Of a DNA stretch of 64,000 bases, positions 43,457 to 52,178 are shown piece after piece. The DNA lies in assembly GCF_037327425.1 (NCBI RefSeq), contig NZ_CP147846.1, positions 558,001 to 622,000 of the forward strand, written 5' to 3'. Every line of letters begins with the position of its first letter. Positions within the stretch are counted from its first letter, which is position 1. The translations under genes were made by a program, and so were the position numbers. Source of the stretch: Rhodococcus sovatensis. GTDB taxonomy: Bacteria; Actinomycetota; Actinomycetes; Mycobacteriales; Mycobacteriaceae. Below the pieces are notes generated by a model, which saw only the letters and a program-made list of their open reading frames with translations, made no database searches and had not been told where the DNA came from.

Positions 43457-43804
43457 GTGCCGACACCACCGGAATCGACGAAAAGCTCGTTGCGCCTCAA
43501 GCTCAGCGGCCACGCCCGTACGAGGTGGCCGCAACTCGCGCGGGTCGATGTCCGGTTTCGTGGAGCGTTCGCCTATGTCGACGGTGTCCTACCTGACGAG
43601 TCGGTACTGGGCCTGATGCGGCTGCGATACAACGGCTCAGCCAGCAGATGGGGCTTCGCGATCCACCTCGCGTCCAACGGCAAGTACGAAGATTCGATGC
43701 TGCCTACCGGCGACTTCACCGGCAGCCCCGAAGATGCACTCGACACCGCATGCGGGCTCTACCTCGCCGACCCGACCGCCTGGCAACTACCCCCGACGAA
43801 TTAA
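43457..43804 (+). CDS. IS630 passenger protein, copy 1
   Basis: A 115-residue protein (GTG 43457, or ATG 43418 with 13 more residues) encoded inside the IS, divergent to the transposase, and ending in the right inverted repeat. The text RVDVRFRGAFAYVDGVLPD, MRLRYNGSASRWGFAIHLAS and FTGSPEDALDTACGLYL suggests a compact soluble alpha/beta domain. I know no function. It is preserved in both IS copies, so it may act in transposition or regulation. Confidence 0.7.
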   Translation: MPTPPESTKSSLRLKLSGHARTRWPQLARVDVRFRGAFAYVDGVLPDESVLGLMRLRYNGSASRWGFAIHLASNGKYEDSMLPTGDFTGSPEDALDTACGLYLADPTAWQLPPTN

Positions 43805-43848
43805 CGGCTCGCACCACTAAGTGGTCTGAGCCGTTAGTTCGTCGGGGG

Positions 43849-44991
43849 TCACGCCGCAGCGGCTGATTCGTCGATTTGTTCGAGTTGTCGGTTCAGTTCG
43901 CGGCGGGTGTATCTCCATGCGAACGGTTCCGCGGTGCGGTTGTACCGTTCGGCGAATGCGTGCAACCTGTTCTCGACGGCAGCGAGATCGGGGAAGTCGT
44001 TGGGTGTGAGTACTTTCCGTTGGACAATGGAGAAGTAGATCTCGACTTGGTTGAGCCACGATGCATGTACTGGGGTGTGCACCATGACCGCGTTCGGGTA
44101 CCGGTCGGTGAGGCGGTCGATCGATGCTTGTCCGCGGTGCGAGGATCCGTTGTCGACGACCCAGAAAACCCGGTCGGCGGAGGCGTACGGTTCGCGCGTC
44201 ATGACCTGATCGACGAGTGCGGTGAACTCGGTGATGCCGGTACTGGCCTCGCAGCGTCCGAAGACCTGCGCAGCGTGGACGTCGTAGGCGGCGAGGTAGG
44301 TGAGCGCGCCACGACGGTGGTAATCGTGACTGACCCGCATCGGGCGGCCTGGGGCGGCGGCGGTGGTGGGGTGGCATCGGTCGCGGGCTTGGATCGACGG
44401 CTTTTCATCGGCCGAGATCACGAAGTCGTTGCTGCCCAATGCTTGTCCGGCGTAGCGGCGCGCGTACAAGTCGAGAACGACAGATGCTTTCACCTCGAAG
44501 TTCGGGTCGCGGACAGCGATCCAGGAACGGTACTGCCACGGTTTGAGCGCATCCTCGGCGAGCCATCGGCGCACCGTCGAGACCGAGACGGTCATGCCGT
44601 CGCGAGCAAGCTGGGCGGCGAGTTCGGGGGTGGACCACCGGGCGATCGGGATGTCGTGATGGGCCGGGATCTGGCACGCCCACGCTTTCACGGCGGCGAT
44701 GTCGGTGGCGTTGTAGATCGGTGGCCGGCCCGACCGTGGCGCGTCGGCGAGGGCGTCGATGCCGTGGCGGTGGAACCGGGTGCGCCACTTGCGGACCGTG
44801 TCGATATGGATGTCGAGTTCGCTGGCGATGGCAGAGTTGGTGTGTTCGTCGGCGGCGAGGAGCACGATCAGAGACCGCAGCACCATCTTCTGCGGTGTCG
44901 ACCCAGACCGCACCCGGCGTTCGAGAACCTGACGGTCGGCGGTGGACAGGATGATGGGGCGGGCCGAGGGTCGAGCGGCTTTGTCACTCAT
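43849..44991 (-). CDS. IS630-family transposase, copy 2
   Basis: The same 380-residue protein as in copy 1, with no residue difference seen. It holds the complete DDE core. Each copy may therefore be able to supply transposase for both. Confidence 0.93.
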   Translation of the reverse strand: MSDKAARPSARPIILSTADRQVLERRVRSGSTPQKMVLRSLIVLLAADEHTNSAIASELDIHIDTVRKWRTRFHRHGIDALADAPRSGRPPIYNATDIAAVKAWACQIPAHHDIPIARWSTPELAAQLARDGMTVSVSTVRRWLAEDALKPWQYRSWIAVRDPNFEVKASVVLDLYARRYAGQALGSNDFVISADEKPSIQARDRCHPTTAAAPGRPMRVSHDYHRRGALTYLAAYDVHAAQVFGRCEASTGITEFTALVDQVMTREPYASADRVFWVVDNGSSHRGQASIDRLTDRYPNAVMVHTPVHASWLNQVEIYFSIVQRKVLTPNDFPDLAAVENRLHAFAERYNRTAEPFAWRYTRRELNRQLEQIDESAAAA

Positions 44992-45091
44992 GCCTCGAGA
45001 GGACACTCGAGTCACACCTGTTTCGGGCCGCGGCACGCCGACGATCCGCGAAATGTTGGGTGGTCCACAAGGGTCGGGCACGATCGGATGT

Positions 45092-45439
45092 GTGCCGACA
45101 CCACCGGAATCGACGAAAAGCTCGTTGCGCCTCAAGCTCAGCGGCCACGCCCGTACGAGGTGGCCGCAACTCGCGCGGGTCGATGTCCGGTTTCGTGGAG
45201 CGTTCGCCTATGTCGACGGTGTCCTACCTGACGAGTCGGTACTGGGCCTGATGCGGCTGCGATACAACGGCTCAGCCAGCAGATGGGGCTTCGCGATCCA
45301 CCTCGCGTCCAACGGCAAGTACGAAGATTCGATGCTGCCTACCGGCGACTTCACCGGCAGCCCCGAAGATGCACTCGACACCGCATGCGGGCTCTACCTC
45401 GCCGTCCCGACCGCCTGGCAACTACCCCCGACGAATTAA
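45092..45439 (+). CDS. IS630 passenger protein, copy 2
   Basis: Identical to the copy 1 passenger apart from LYLAVPTAWQ instead of LYLADPTAWQ near the C-terminus. The start GTG is at 45092. Confidence 0.7.
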   Translation: MPTPPESTKSSLRLKLSGHARTRWPQLARVDVRFRGAFAYVDGVLPDESVLGLMRLRYNGSASRWGFAIHLASNGKYEDSMLPTGDFTGSPEDALDTACGLYLAVPTAWQLPPTN

Positions 45440-45451
45440 CGGCTCGCACCA

Positions 45452-45549
45452 CTAAGCTCAAGTACTTGGCTGGGTCCGAGTCGGCAATGGACGCATTCGT
45501 CACCGACGTGACGCCGGAACAGATGGCCGACCGATTGAAGGCATTGTGA
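45452..45549 (+). pseudogene. galT: 3' fragment of galT
   Basis: Encodes (T)KLKYLAGSESAMDAFVTD and PEQMADRLKAL with the native stop (45547-45549). It joins in frame to SET of the 5' part when the two IS copies and extra CTAAG copies are removed. It overlaps galK by 4 bp (GTGA), showing the original galT-galK coupling. Confidence 0.93.
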
Positions 45550-46640
45550 ACACCGTTGTCGCACAGGCGCCGGGTCGAATCAACCTGATCGGCGAACACA
45601 CCGATTACAACCTCGGCTTTGCTATGCCGATCGCGCTGGCGGAACGAACAACGGTTCGCTTCGAACCGGACGGAACGGATCGAATTTTCCTGCGTAGCAA
45701 GGAGGAAGGCGACGGATCTTCGTTCGCCTTGTCCGCTCGGCCTGGAGATGTGGAAGGCTGGGCCGCGTACCCGGCCGGGGTGATCTGGGCGTTGTCGGCG
45801 GCCGGACACGACGTGGTCGGTGGGACGATGGAGGTCAGCAGCGACGTACCCATCGGCGCAGGCCTGTCCTCGTCGGCCGCCCTCGAATGTGCGGTGCTGC
45901 TGGCGATGAATGCTGCCACCGCTACCACCATGGACCGGTCGACCGTCGCCCGCATCGCTCAGCGAGGAGAGAACGACTTCGTCGGGGCGCCCACCGGTCT
46001 GATGGATCAGCTGGCATCACTGAACGGCGAGCCGGATCGAGCGCTTCTGATCGATTTCGACAGCACTTCGGTGCGGCCGGTCGAGTTCGATCTGTCTGCA
46101 CACGGATTGGTACTCCTCGTTGTCAATTCCAATGCTGCGCACCAACACTCGACGGGGGAGTACGCCTCCCGTCGAGAGTCGTGCAACCGGGCTTCCCGAA
46201 CCTTGGGTGTCGACTCGCTCCGCCGGGTCCAGGGACAGAACATACTCGACCGCATCGAGAACGAGGTCGATCGTCGCCGCGTCCGACACATCCTGACCGA
46301 GAACCAGCGTGTCCTCGACAGTGCACAAGCGATGGCAGACGGCGACTTTCGACGGCTCGGCGCGCTGATGGCACAGTCACACGTGTCGATGCGCGACGAC
46401 TTCGAGATCACCACCCCCCACATCGACCTCATCGTGGACTCTTTGCTTTCCCACGGCGCCCTCGGCGCCAGGATGACCGGCGGTGGCTTCGGCGGTTGCG
46501 TGATCTCGTTGGTACCGGCGGCTCACGTCGAGGCCATGTCCGCGTCCGTCACCGAGGACATTGCTGACGCCGGGTTCCCCGCGCCGACAGTATTCGTCGC
46601 CCGAGCGGCTGCGGGCGCGCAGGTATGCACGGATCCGTAG
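45546..46640 (+). CDS. galK: Galactokinase
   Basis: GTG 45546. The 364-residue GHMP kinase has the galactokinase signature GRINLIGEHTDYN, ATP loop PIGAGLSSSAALE and the third motif ARMTGGGFGGCVI, so it is intact. It phosphorylates galactose to galactose-1-phosphate. Because galT just upstream is split by two IS copies, both polarity on galK and accumulation of galactose-1-phosphate are possible consequences. Confidence 0.95.
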   Translation: MNTVVAQAPGRINLIGEHTDYNLGFAMPIALAERTTVRFEPDGTDRIFLRSKEEGDGSSFALSARPGDVEGWAAYPAGVIWALSAAGHDVVGGTMEVSSDVPIGAGLSSSAALECAVLLAMNAATATTMDRSTVARIAQRGENDFVGAPTGLMDQLASLNGEPDRALLIDFDSTSVRPVEFDLSAHGLVLLVVNSNAAHQHSTGEYASRRESCNRASRTLGVDSLRRVQGQNILDRIENEVDRRRVRHILTENQRVLDSAQAMADGDFRRLGALMAQSHVSMRDDFEITTPHIDLIVDSLLSHGALGARMTGGGFGGCVISLVPAAHVEAMSASVTEDIADAGFPAPTVFVARAAAGAQVCTDP

Positions 46641-46667
46641 TCTCCGAGGACGAACGACTATCGGTTG

Positions 46668-47810
46668 CTAGAGGTCCAGTACGATTCGGCCGCCGGTGGC
46701 GCGGGAGACGCAGATGAGCATGTCGGTGTGTTGTTCTTCGGGGGTCAGTCGGGTGTCTCGGTGTTCGGGGGTGCCGGCGAGGACGCGGGTGCGGCAGGTT
46801 CCGCAGAATCCTTGTTGGCAGGAGTAGGCGATGTCGGGTCGGATTTTGCGGATGGCGTGCAGGGCGGTTTGGTCGGGTGCGACGGTGATGATGTCGCCGG
46901 TGTCGATGAGTTGGATTTCGAATTCGACGCCGCCGGTGACGGGGGGTGGGGAGAACCGTTCGAAGTACAGGTGGGTGGCGTCGGTGGCGTCGACGGTGGT
47001 GCGTACTGCGGAGATCATCGGTGGTGGTCCGCAGCAGTACACCGCGCCGCCGGTGACCTGGGCGAGGAGGTCTGCGGGGGTGGGGTGTCCGTCGACGTCG
47101 TCGGTTCGGATTCGGACGTGGGGGCTGTTCCAGGCTTCGATCTCGTCGAGGAACGGCATCGATTCGCGGTTGCGCCCGCAGTAGAGCAGTTGCCAGTCCA
47201 TTCCAGCGCGTTGGGCGGCGCGCACCATCGGCAGGATTGCGGTGATACCGATACCGCCGGCGATGAACAGTGCCTGTCCGCGGGCGACGAACGGGAATCC
47301 GTTGCGGGGTCCGCGTACGAGAATTTCGGTGCCGATGTCGAGTCGATGCATCTCCTGCGATCCACCGCCGCCGTCGGGGATCAGGCGTACGGCGACGGTG
47401 TAGCTGGTGCGGTCGGCCGGGTCACCGCACAGTGAGTACTGTCGTCGCCGCCCGGATGGGAGATGCAGATCGATGTGCATTCCCGGTACCCACGCCGGTA
47501 GGTCGGTGCCGTCCGGGGATGTGAACGTCAACTGCACGACCTGCTCGTCGACACAAAGGACGACCCGCCGGGCCACGGTCAAGGCCAGGGTCTGCGCAAC
47601 TGGCATCGCTGCATTCCCACTGCTGTTGCTGTCGGTGTGGGTAGTGCTGTGGTCGAGGAGGGCGAACCATTTGTCCAATGTGTCGGTGACCAAGGAGACG
47701 GTCTGATCGGGTATCGCCCTACCGTAGAGATCGGGTGGGATCGTCCGACCCTGCCTAAAGGTCTCGACGGTCTCGGTCAGAAGCGCCCACTTACGCCGCA
47801 GGTCCATCAT
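46668..47810 (-). CDS. Phthalate-dioxygenase-reductase-like FMN/2Fe-2S reductase A
   Basis: A 380-residue protein: N-terminal extension of about 75 residues, flavin domain with RRQYSLCGDP, NAD domain with ILPMVRAAQ and VYCCGPPPM, and a C-terminal plant-type ferredoxin domain with YSCQQGFCGTCRTR and a distal Cys. This FMN-NAD-[2Fe-2S] order is that of PDR family reductases, which feed oxygenases. Its start overlaps the stop of the di-iron-like gene (ATGA), so the two probably function together. Local bias to GGTG/GTCGGG codons differs slightly from neighbours. Confidence 0.92.
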   Translation of the reverse strand: MMDLRRKWALLTETVETFRQGRTIPPDLYGRAIPDQTVSLVTDTLDKWFALLDHSTTHTDSNSSGNAAMPVAQTLALTVARRVVLCVDEQVVQLTFTSPDGTDLPAWVPGMHIDLHLPSGRRRQYSLCGDPADRTSYTVAVRLIPDGGGGSQEMHRLDIGTEILVRGPRNGFPFVARGQALFIAGGIGITAILPMVRAAQRAGMDWQLLYCGRNRESMPFLDEIEAWNSPHVRIRTDDVDGHPTPADLLAQVTGGAVYCCGPPPMISAVRTTVDATDATHLYFERFSPPPVTGGVEFEIQLIDTGDIITVAPDQTALHAIRKIRPDIAYSCQQGFCGTCRTRVLAGTPEHRDTRLTPEEQHTDMLICVSRATGGRIVLDL

Positions 47811-48730
47811 CGGGCGGCAGCGCGCGCGGCCGGCGACGACGCCAAGTATTGGACGGCTTGTTCGGTGCTGCCTTCCTGCGCAGGGTGGTAACCGGATTTG
47901 AAGTACCGCAGTGACGCGGACATGATCATGGACGGCGACGGGAACAGTCCCCGACGTGCGACATCGCGGTACGCGCGCAGAGTCGGACGGCGCCTACGAC
48001 GCGGTAGATGCGCCAATGTGGGGTCCTGCTCCATCAGAAACCGCACCCCGCGGGTCCAGAACCACACCAGAGTCGGGGCGATCGCGAGATAAGTGCGTAG
48101 TCGCCGGGCCGGGCGGACATCGAAGTACTGCATCACCTCGAACGCAACGGATCGGTGTTCGACTTCCTCGGCGCCGTGCCAACGCAGCAGATCGAGCATC
48201 GTGGGATCGAACTCGACCTCGTCGAGTGCGTGGGCGTTGAGAACCCAATCACCGAGGAACGCCGTCAGATGTTCCACCGCGGCGATCAACGCAACCCGCT
48301 CGATCAGAGAGTTACGGCTGTGACCCTCACGGTTGCCCAGAGCCCGCCCGAACAGGAACTGCATCTGCTCAACGTAGGGAGCGACGTCGATACCATGCCC
48401 GGTCAACGAGTCGAGAACCTGAGTGTGTGCATCGGCATGGACTGCTTCTTGCCCGATGAATCCGATCACGTCGTCACGAAGTTGTTCGTCGTGGATCAAC
48501 GGCAACGCCTCTTTGAACGTGCGCACGAACCACTCCTCGCCTTCAGGGAGGAGCAGATGCATCACGTTGATCAAATGTGTCGCCAACGGATCACGATCGA
48601 GGTAATGCAGGGGCAACGACGCCCAATCGAACGAGACGTTCCGGGCCTGCAACACAACCCGATCGCCCGGCGCACGACCAGAAGCCGACCCGCCCGCAGG
48701 CTCCGAGTGCTCGTCGAATTCTCTTGTCAT
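47807..48730 (-). CDS. PF10118-type 'metal-dependent hydrolase' A with ferritin-like di-iron motif
   Basis: A 307-residue helical protein of the group annotated as predicted metal-dependent hydrolases. The residues Glu65 (LPEGEEW), Glu95/His98 (GQEAVHAD), Glu153 (AAVEHLTA) and Glu189/His192 (HGAEEVEHRSVAF) fall in four separate helices as E, ExxH, E, ExxH, the ligand set of ferritin-like di-iron oxygenases and desaturases. The pairing with a ferredoxin reductase supports an oxygenase role (inference). A paralogous pair exists at 56526-58534. Confidence 0.8.
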   Translation of the reverse strand: MTREFDEHSEPAGGSASGRAPGDRVVLQARNVSFDWASLPLHYLDRDPLATHLINVMHLLLPEGEEWFVRTFKEALPLIHDEQLRDDVIGFIGQEAVHADAHTQVLDSLTGHGIDVAPYVEQMQFLFGRALGNREGHSRNSLIERVALIAAVEHLTAFLGDWVLNAHALDEVEFDPTMLDLLRWHGAEEVEHRSVAFEVMQYFDVRPARRLRTYLAIAPTLVWFWTRGVRFLMEQDPTLAHLPRRRRRPTLRAYRDVARRGLFPSPSMIMSASLRYFKSGYHPAQEGSTEQAVQYLASSPAARAAAR

Positions 48731-48778
48731 AGTGATCGTCCCCCCCGGGATCGGTAGTGCGAAGAACTGCGATCCTTC

Positions 48779-49594
48779 TCAGCCGCCGTGACTTCGGCTC
48801 GGTAGTCCGTACGCTTTGGCAGTGAGCTTTTCCATCATCGTGCGCGGTAACACCCGCCGCGCCAAGAACACCAGCGGCGCATTGCTTCCCACTGCGTAAA
48901 GCGGGCGGGTATGTTCGTCTTCGATGGCCTGGAGTACGGTCTTCGCGACCGCCTTCGCCGAGATCCCCTGTGCCTCTTCGGCGTCGAGCTTCTCGATCAC
49001 GGTGCTGAAGTCGCGATGATATGGCGAATGCGGCCCGCAGTACTTTGTGCGTCGCGCGGAGAGCCCCGTGTCGATCGATCCTGGCTCGACAGTAGTGATG
49101 TCGACGCCGAACGGCTTGAGCTCGTAACGCGCTGCCGTCGAGAATCCGTTGAGCGCGGCTTTGGTTGCGGCATAGGACGAGCGGTACGCGAGCGGGAAGC
49201 TCGCCAGCATCGAACCGACGTTGACGATCGTGCCGCGGCGACGCTCTCGCATTCCAGGCAGGACGCATTGGATGAGTTCGATCGCGCCGAAGACGTTGAG
49301 CTGGAACAGCCGGTTCACGGCATTAATAGGTAGCTCTTCGAGCGGGCCGCACTGGCTCTCGCCGGCGTTGTTGACCAGGACGTCGATGTCGACATCGCGC
49401 AGACCGTCGGCGAACCTTCGAATGGACGCCGAGTCCGTCAGATCGAGGTCGCGGTACTCGACTCCCGGCACCGGGTCGGAGATCGAGGATGCATCCCTAC
49501 TGGTACCGATGACGTGGAATTGCTGTGAGCGCAGCAGCTCTGCGACGGCACGTCCGATGCCCGAGGTTGCTCCGGTGACGATGGCGGTTGTCAT
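48779..49594 (-). CDS. Short-chain dehydrogenase/reductase
   Basis: The start at 49594 (MTTAIVTGATSGIG) overlaps the FAD hydroxylase stop (ATGA). The 271-residue SDR has TGATSGIG for NAD(P), NNAG, a serine in NVGSM and YAATK as the catalytic Tyr-Lys. It is of the classical type and could oxidise or reduce an alcohol/ketone intermediate of the ring-degradation cluster. Confidence 0.9.
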   Translation of the reverse strand: MTTAIVTGATSGIGRAVAELLRSQQFHVIGTSRDASSISDPVPGVEYRDLDLTDSASIRRFADGLRDVDIDVLVNNAGESQCGPLEELPINAVNRLFQLNVFGAIELIQCVLPGMRERRRGTIVNVGSMLASFPLAYRSSYAATKAALNGFSTAARYELKPFGVDITTVEPGSIDTGLSARRTKYCGPHSPYHRDFSTVIEKLDAEEAQGISAKAVAKTVLQAIEDEHTRPLYAVGSNAPLVFLARRVLPRTMMEKLTAKAYGLPSRSHGG

Positions 49595-51246
49595 GCGTGC
49601 CTCTTGGTTCTGGTTCTGGTCCTGTTGGTGGCTGCGGGCGGCGAGTCGACATCTCTCGTGAGCTCGGCGGGTGGTGGGTTCGCGTGCTGGTAGAAAGTAG
49701 TGGGCACCTTGGTGTGCAGTGCGGGAACAGAGCGTCCCGACGCCATCACGGTCCGGTCCGGGCGGACGATGGCTGCGATGGCGTGGCCGCGTCGCAACCA
49801 CACGCCGAGTTCCGATGACGCGGGAACTTCGATGGGCGCAGCACCCCGGCGCGTGAGCTCTCGGCGTTGACCGACCGTCAGCGGCGTCGAGGTGACGAAC
49901 AAGAACTGTCCTGGGGCTGCGGAGTCGAGTCGGCCGCCGTTGTCCAACACACTGTTCGGGCACAGAGTACCGGGAAGGCCCGTCACAGACACCGGCGAAC
50001 GCAGGACATATGCCGATCGAGGAAGTCTGGGGGTGGTGCTGTCGGTTGCTTTCGTGCCGATGACCGGTACGTAGCCGAGCAGGGGTGCAATGTTCTTTCG
50101 GACGGCGCTGGTCGCCCGGCTACCTCCGGTCATTGCCCACCCGATCTGCACGGCCAGTTTGATCATCGCGCTCGCATGCGCTTTACGCTCGGTCTGGTAG
50201 GTGTCGAGGGCGGTCTCGGGCAAGGAACCGCCGAGGACGCCGGCAAGCTTCCAGATCAGATTCCGCGCATCGCGTAACCCGGCCCCCATGCCCTGACCGA
50301 TGAACGGCGGGGTCAGATGTGCGGCGTCACCGAGCAGAAACACCCTGCGGTCACGCCAGCGATCGACAACTTGTGCCCGAAACGTGTACTCGGCGCAGCG
50401 AATCAACTTCAGATCGTCCAGGGAAACCTCACCGAGCCACGGGGCGATCAGCGGTCGAATTGCGTCGAGGTCGGTGAAGGTGTCGACATCTTCGTTGTCA
50501 TGTAGGCGGAACTCCCATCGATACCTGGAGTCACCGATGCGCATGTAGGTGGCAGCTCGTTCGCCGTCGCACACCTGATGTACGCCCTCCCACTGCTGGA
50601 GGTCGGCGTCGGTCGAGATGTCGATGACCAGCCAGCGCTGCGCGAACCCGAGGTCCGTCATCTTCGAACCGATGGAACTGCGAACTACGCTGTTGGCCCC
50701 GTCGCATCCGAGTACGTAATCGGCTGTCACCCAATGACGTGCCTGGTCTGCCGTATCGGTGAACAGTACCTTGACGCTGTCGTTCTGGTTCTGCACGCTG
50801 ATGATTTCGCATCCACCGCGCGCCTGCACGGTATCGAAGCGCGGTAGGTGCGATCGCATGAGGATTTCGAGATCCGGTTGATCGAACATATTCGCCTGTG
50901 GGAATCCATTCGGCCGAATGTCCGGGTCGCGTTCGAATTCGACATATGTACGAATTTGTTTGTCGCACAACCGCAGGCCGCGTCCGGGGCGGGAGATGTC
51001 AGCGAACTCTTCGGCGAGTCCGAGGTCCGCGAGAATTCGATAGACCTCGTCGTCGAGATGGACGGCCCGCGGCTGCGGGTAGACGTCGTCCCATCGGTCC
51101 AATACGAGACAGGATATTCCGTAGGACCCCAGTAGCAGTGCTGCGGTCATGCCGGTAGGTCCGGACCCGACGATCACCACCGGGAAGTGATCGCCATCGC
51201 GCATGTCCGGCCTACCTGTGGGCGCACCGGATTCGGTGCGTCTCAT
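49591..51246 (-). CDS. FAD-dependent aromatic hydroxylase (MhpA-like)
   Basis: A 551-residue group A flavoprotein monooxygenase. It has VIVGSGPTGMTAALLLGSYG for FAD binding, DG motif GCDGANSVVRSSIG, and the GD motif VFLLGDAAHLTPPFIGQGM. The wording GQGMGAGLRDARNLIWKL resembles 3-(3-hydroxyphenyl)propionate hydroxylase. It would hydroxylate a phenolic ring to a catechol, the substrate for the extradiol dioxygenase encoded upstream. ATGA overlaps on both sides. Confidence 0.9.
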   Translation of the reverse strand: MRRTESGAPTGRPDMRDGDHFPVVIVGSGPTGMTAALLLGSYGISCLVLDRWDDVYPQPRAVHLDDEVYRILADLGLAEEFADISRPGRGLRLCDKQIRTYVEFERDPDIRPNGFPQANMFDQPDLEILMRSHLPRFDTVQARGGCEIISVQNQNDSVKVLFTDTADQARHWVTADYVLGCDGANSVVRSSIGSKMTDLGFAQRWLVIDISTDADLQQWEGVHQVCDGERAATYMRIGDSRYRWEFRLHDNEDVDTFTDLDAIRPLIAPWLGEVSLDDLKLIRCAEYTFRAQVVDRWRDRRVFLLGDAAHLTPPFIGQGMGAGLRDARNLIWKLAGVLGGSLPETALDTYQTERKAHASAMIKLAVQIGWAMTGGSRATSAVRKNIAPLLGYVPVIGTKATDSTTPRLPRSAYVLRSPVSVTGLPGTLCPNSVLDNGGRLDSAAPGQFLFVTSTPLTVGQRRELTRRGAAPIEVPASSELGVWLRRGHAIAAIVRPDRTVMASGRSVPALHTKVPTTFYQHANPPPAELTRDVDSPPAATNRTRTRTKRHA

Positions 51247-52178
51247 CGGTAGGTGACCGCCGTCCGTTGAACCCCCAGATCGAGGGTGCCATCGGGTGTG
51301 GCACAGGTCAGTTCGAGGACATCACCGTCGTGCAGGTAGTTCGGGTTGGATGCCTGCTTCTTGAAGAAGACCTTCCACTTCACCGCCGGAGGGACGAGCG
51401 ACCCGAGCAGTTCGATCGGCTTGGCCGGAGCCTTCAACGCCGTTCCTCCTGGTGTTCCCGTCAGGAGGAGATCACCGGCATCGAGACGCTGGAATCCGCT
51501 CAGAGCTTGCAGTGTCTCGACCGGCCGGTAGATCATGTCCGAAACCGTACTGTTCTGTCTTACAGCGCCATTGACTCTCAGAGTCAACTCGAGGTCGTCG
51601 AAACGATCGAAGTCGCCCTCTTCCAGGAGTACCAGGAGCGGACCGACCGGGGTGAACGTTGGGTAGGACTTGCCCTCGTAGAACTGTGTCTTGGGCAGCT
51701 GAACGTCGCGCGCGGAGACATCGTTGGTGATGACCAGCCCGGCAACGTATTCGGCGATGTTGTTGGCATTGATCCGTGTTCCCACCGGCACAGTCTTGCC
51801 GAACACCAGGCCGATCTCGATTTCGTAGTCGAGAAGCTGCACATGCGGGGGCTTGACGATGTCATCGGTCGGTCCGCTGATGGATCCGGAGGTCTTTCGG
51901 AAGAAGGTCAGCGGAACAGTTGCGGGATTCATGCCGGAATCCTTGACGTGCGAAACGAAATTGGTCATCTGCGCTATGACCCGGCACGGGGCGGTCACCG
52001 GTGAGAGTACGTCGAGTGTTTCTACTGCGACGGTGTCGGTGCTCGTGCGAGCCGACTCGATCGCCGACCGGTCGGCCAGCAGCTCGGCGGTGGTGGTGGC
52101 GTCGGTGTCGATGCGTGCCGCCCCTGTTGGAGTGTTCACCCACCATGCGTCGGCGGTACGTAGAACGGAGATGCTCAT
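51243..52178 (-). CDS. Fumarylacetoacetate-hydrolase-family protein
   Basis: A 311-residue protein with the FAH core: LDYEIEIGLVFGKTVP with acidic metal ligands, TNDVSARDVQLPKTQFYEGK, and LLTGTPGGTALKAP. The family hydrolyses or decarboxylates/hydrates acylpyruvates and 2-hydroxymuconate-type products. Between the extradiol dioxygenase and the hydroxylase it probably processes the ring-cleavage product. Overlaps of 4 bp (ATGA) on both sides. Confidence 0.9.
   Translation of the reverse strand: MSISVLRTADAWWVNTPTGAARIDTDATTTAELLADRSAIESARTSTDTVAVETLDVLSPVTAPCRVIAQMTNFVSHVKDSGMNPATVPLTFFRKTSGSISGPTDDIVKPPHVQLLDYEIEIGLVFGKTVPVGTRINANNIAEYVAGLVITNDVSARDVQLPKTQFYEGKSYPTFTPVGPLLVLLEEGDFDRFDDLELTLRVNGAVRQNSTVSDMIYRPVETLQALSGFQRLDAGDLLLTGTPGGTALKAPAKPIELLGSLVPPAVKWKVFFKKQASNPNYLHDGDVLELTCATPDGTLDLGVQRTAVTYR

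Larger units (their letters stand above)
42187..43816 (-). mobile_element. IS630-family element, copy 1 (1630 bp)
   Basis: The ends are TGGTCTGAGCCGTTAG and the inverse of TGGTGCGAGCCGTTAA (about 28-bp imperfect inverted repeats). The flanking CTAAG (42182-42186 and 43817-43821) contains the TA target expected for IS630. It carries a transposase and a divergent passenger ORF. It is followed directly by copy 2 in the same orientation. Confidence 0.92.
43822..45451 (-). mobile_element. IS630-family element, copy 2, head-to-tail with copy 1
   Basis: Period 1635 bp, sharing one CTAAG with copy 1. The two units look identical except that the passenger reads GCCGAC in copy 1 (43769 region) and GCCGTC in copy 2 (Asp to Val). 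The outer right junction CTAAG at 45452-45456 continues into galT. Confidence 0.92.

Noticed and set aside
42241..43596. 451-codon plus-strand ORF over the IS630 transposase (and its twin at 43876-45231)
   Set aside because: It is a long open shadow frame in GC-rich DNA opposite a clear DDE transposase, with composition typical of antisense translation.
49591..49963. Upstream extension of the SDR frame to 49963
   Set aside because: The extension overlaps the FAD hydroxylase gene in another frame, and the SDR homology and ATGA overlap start at 49594.
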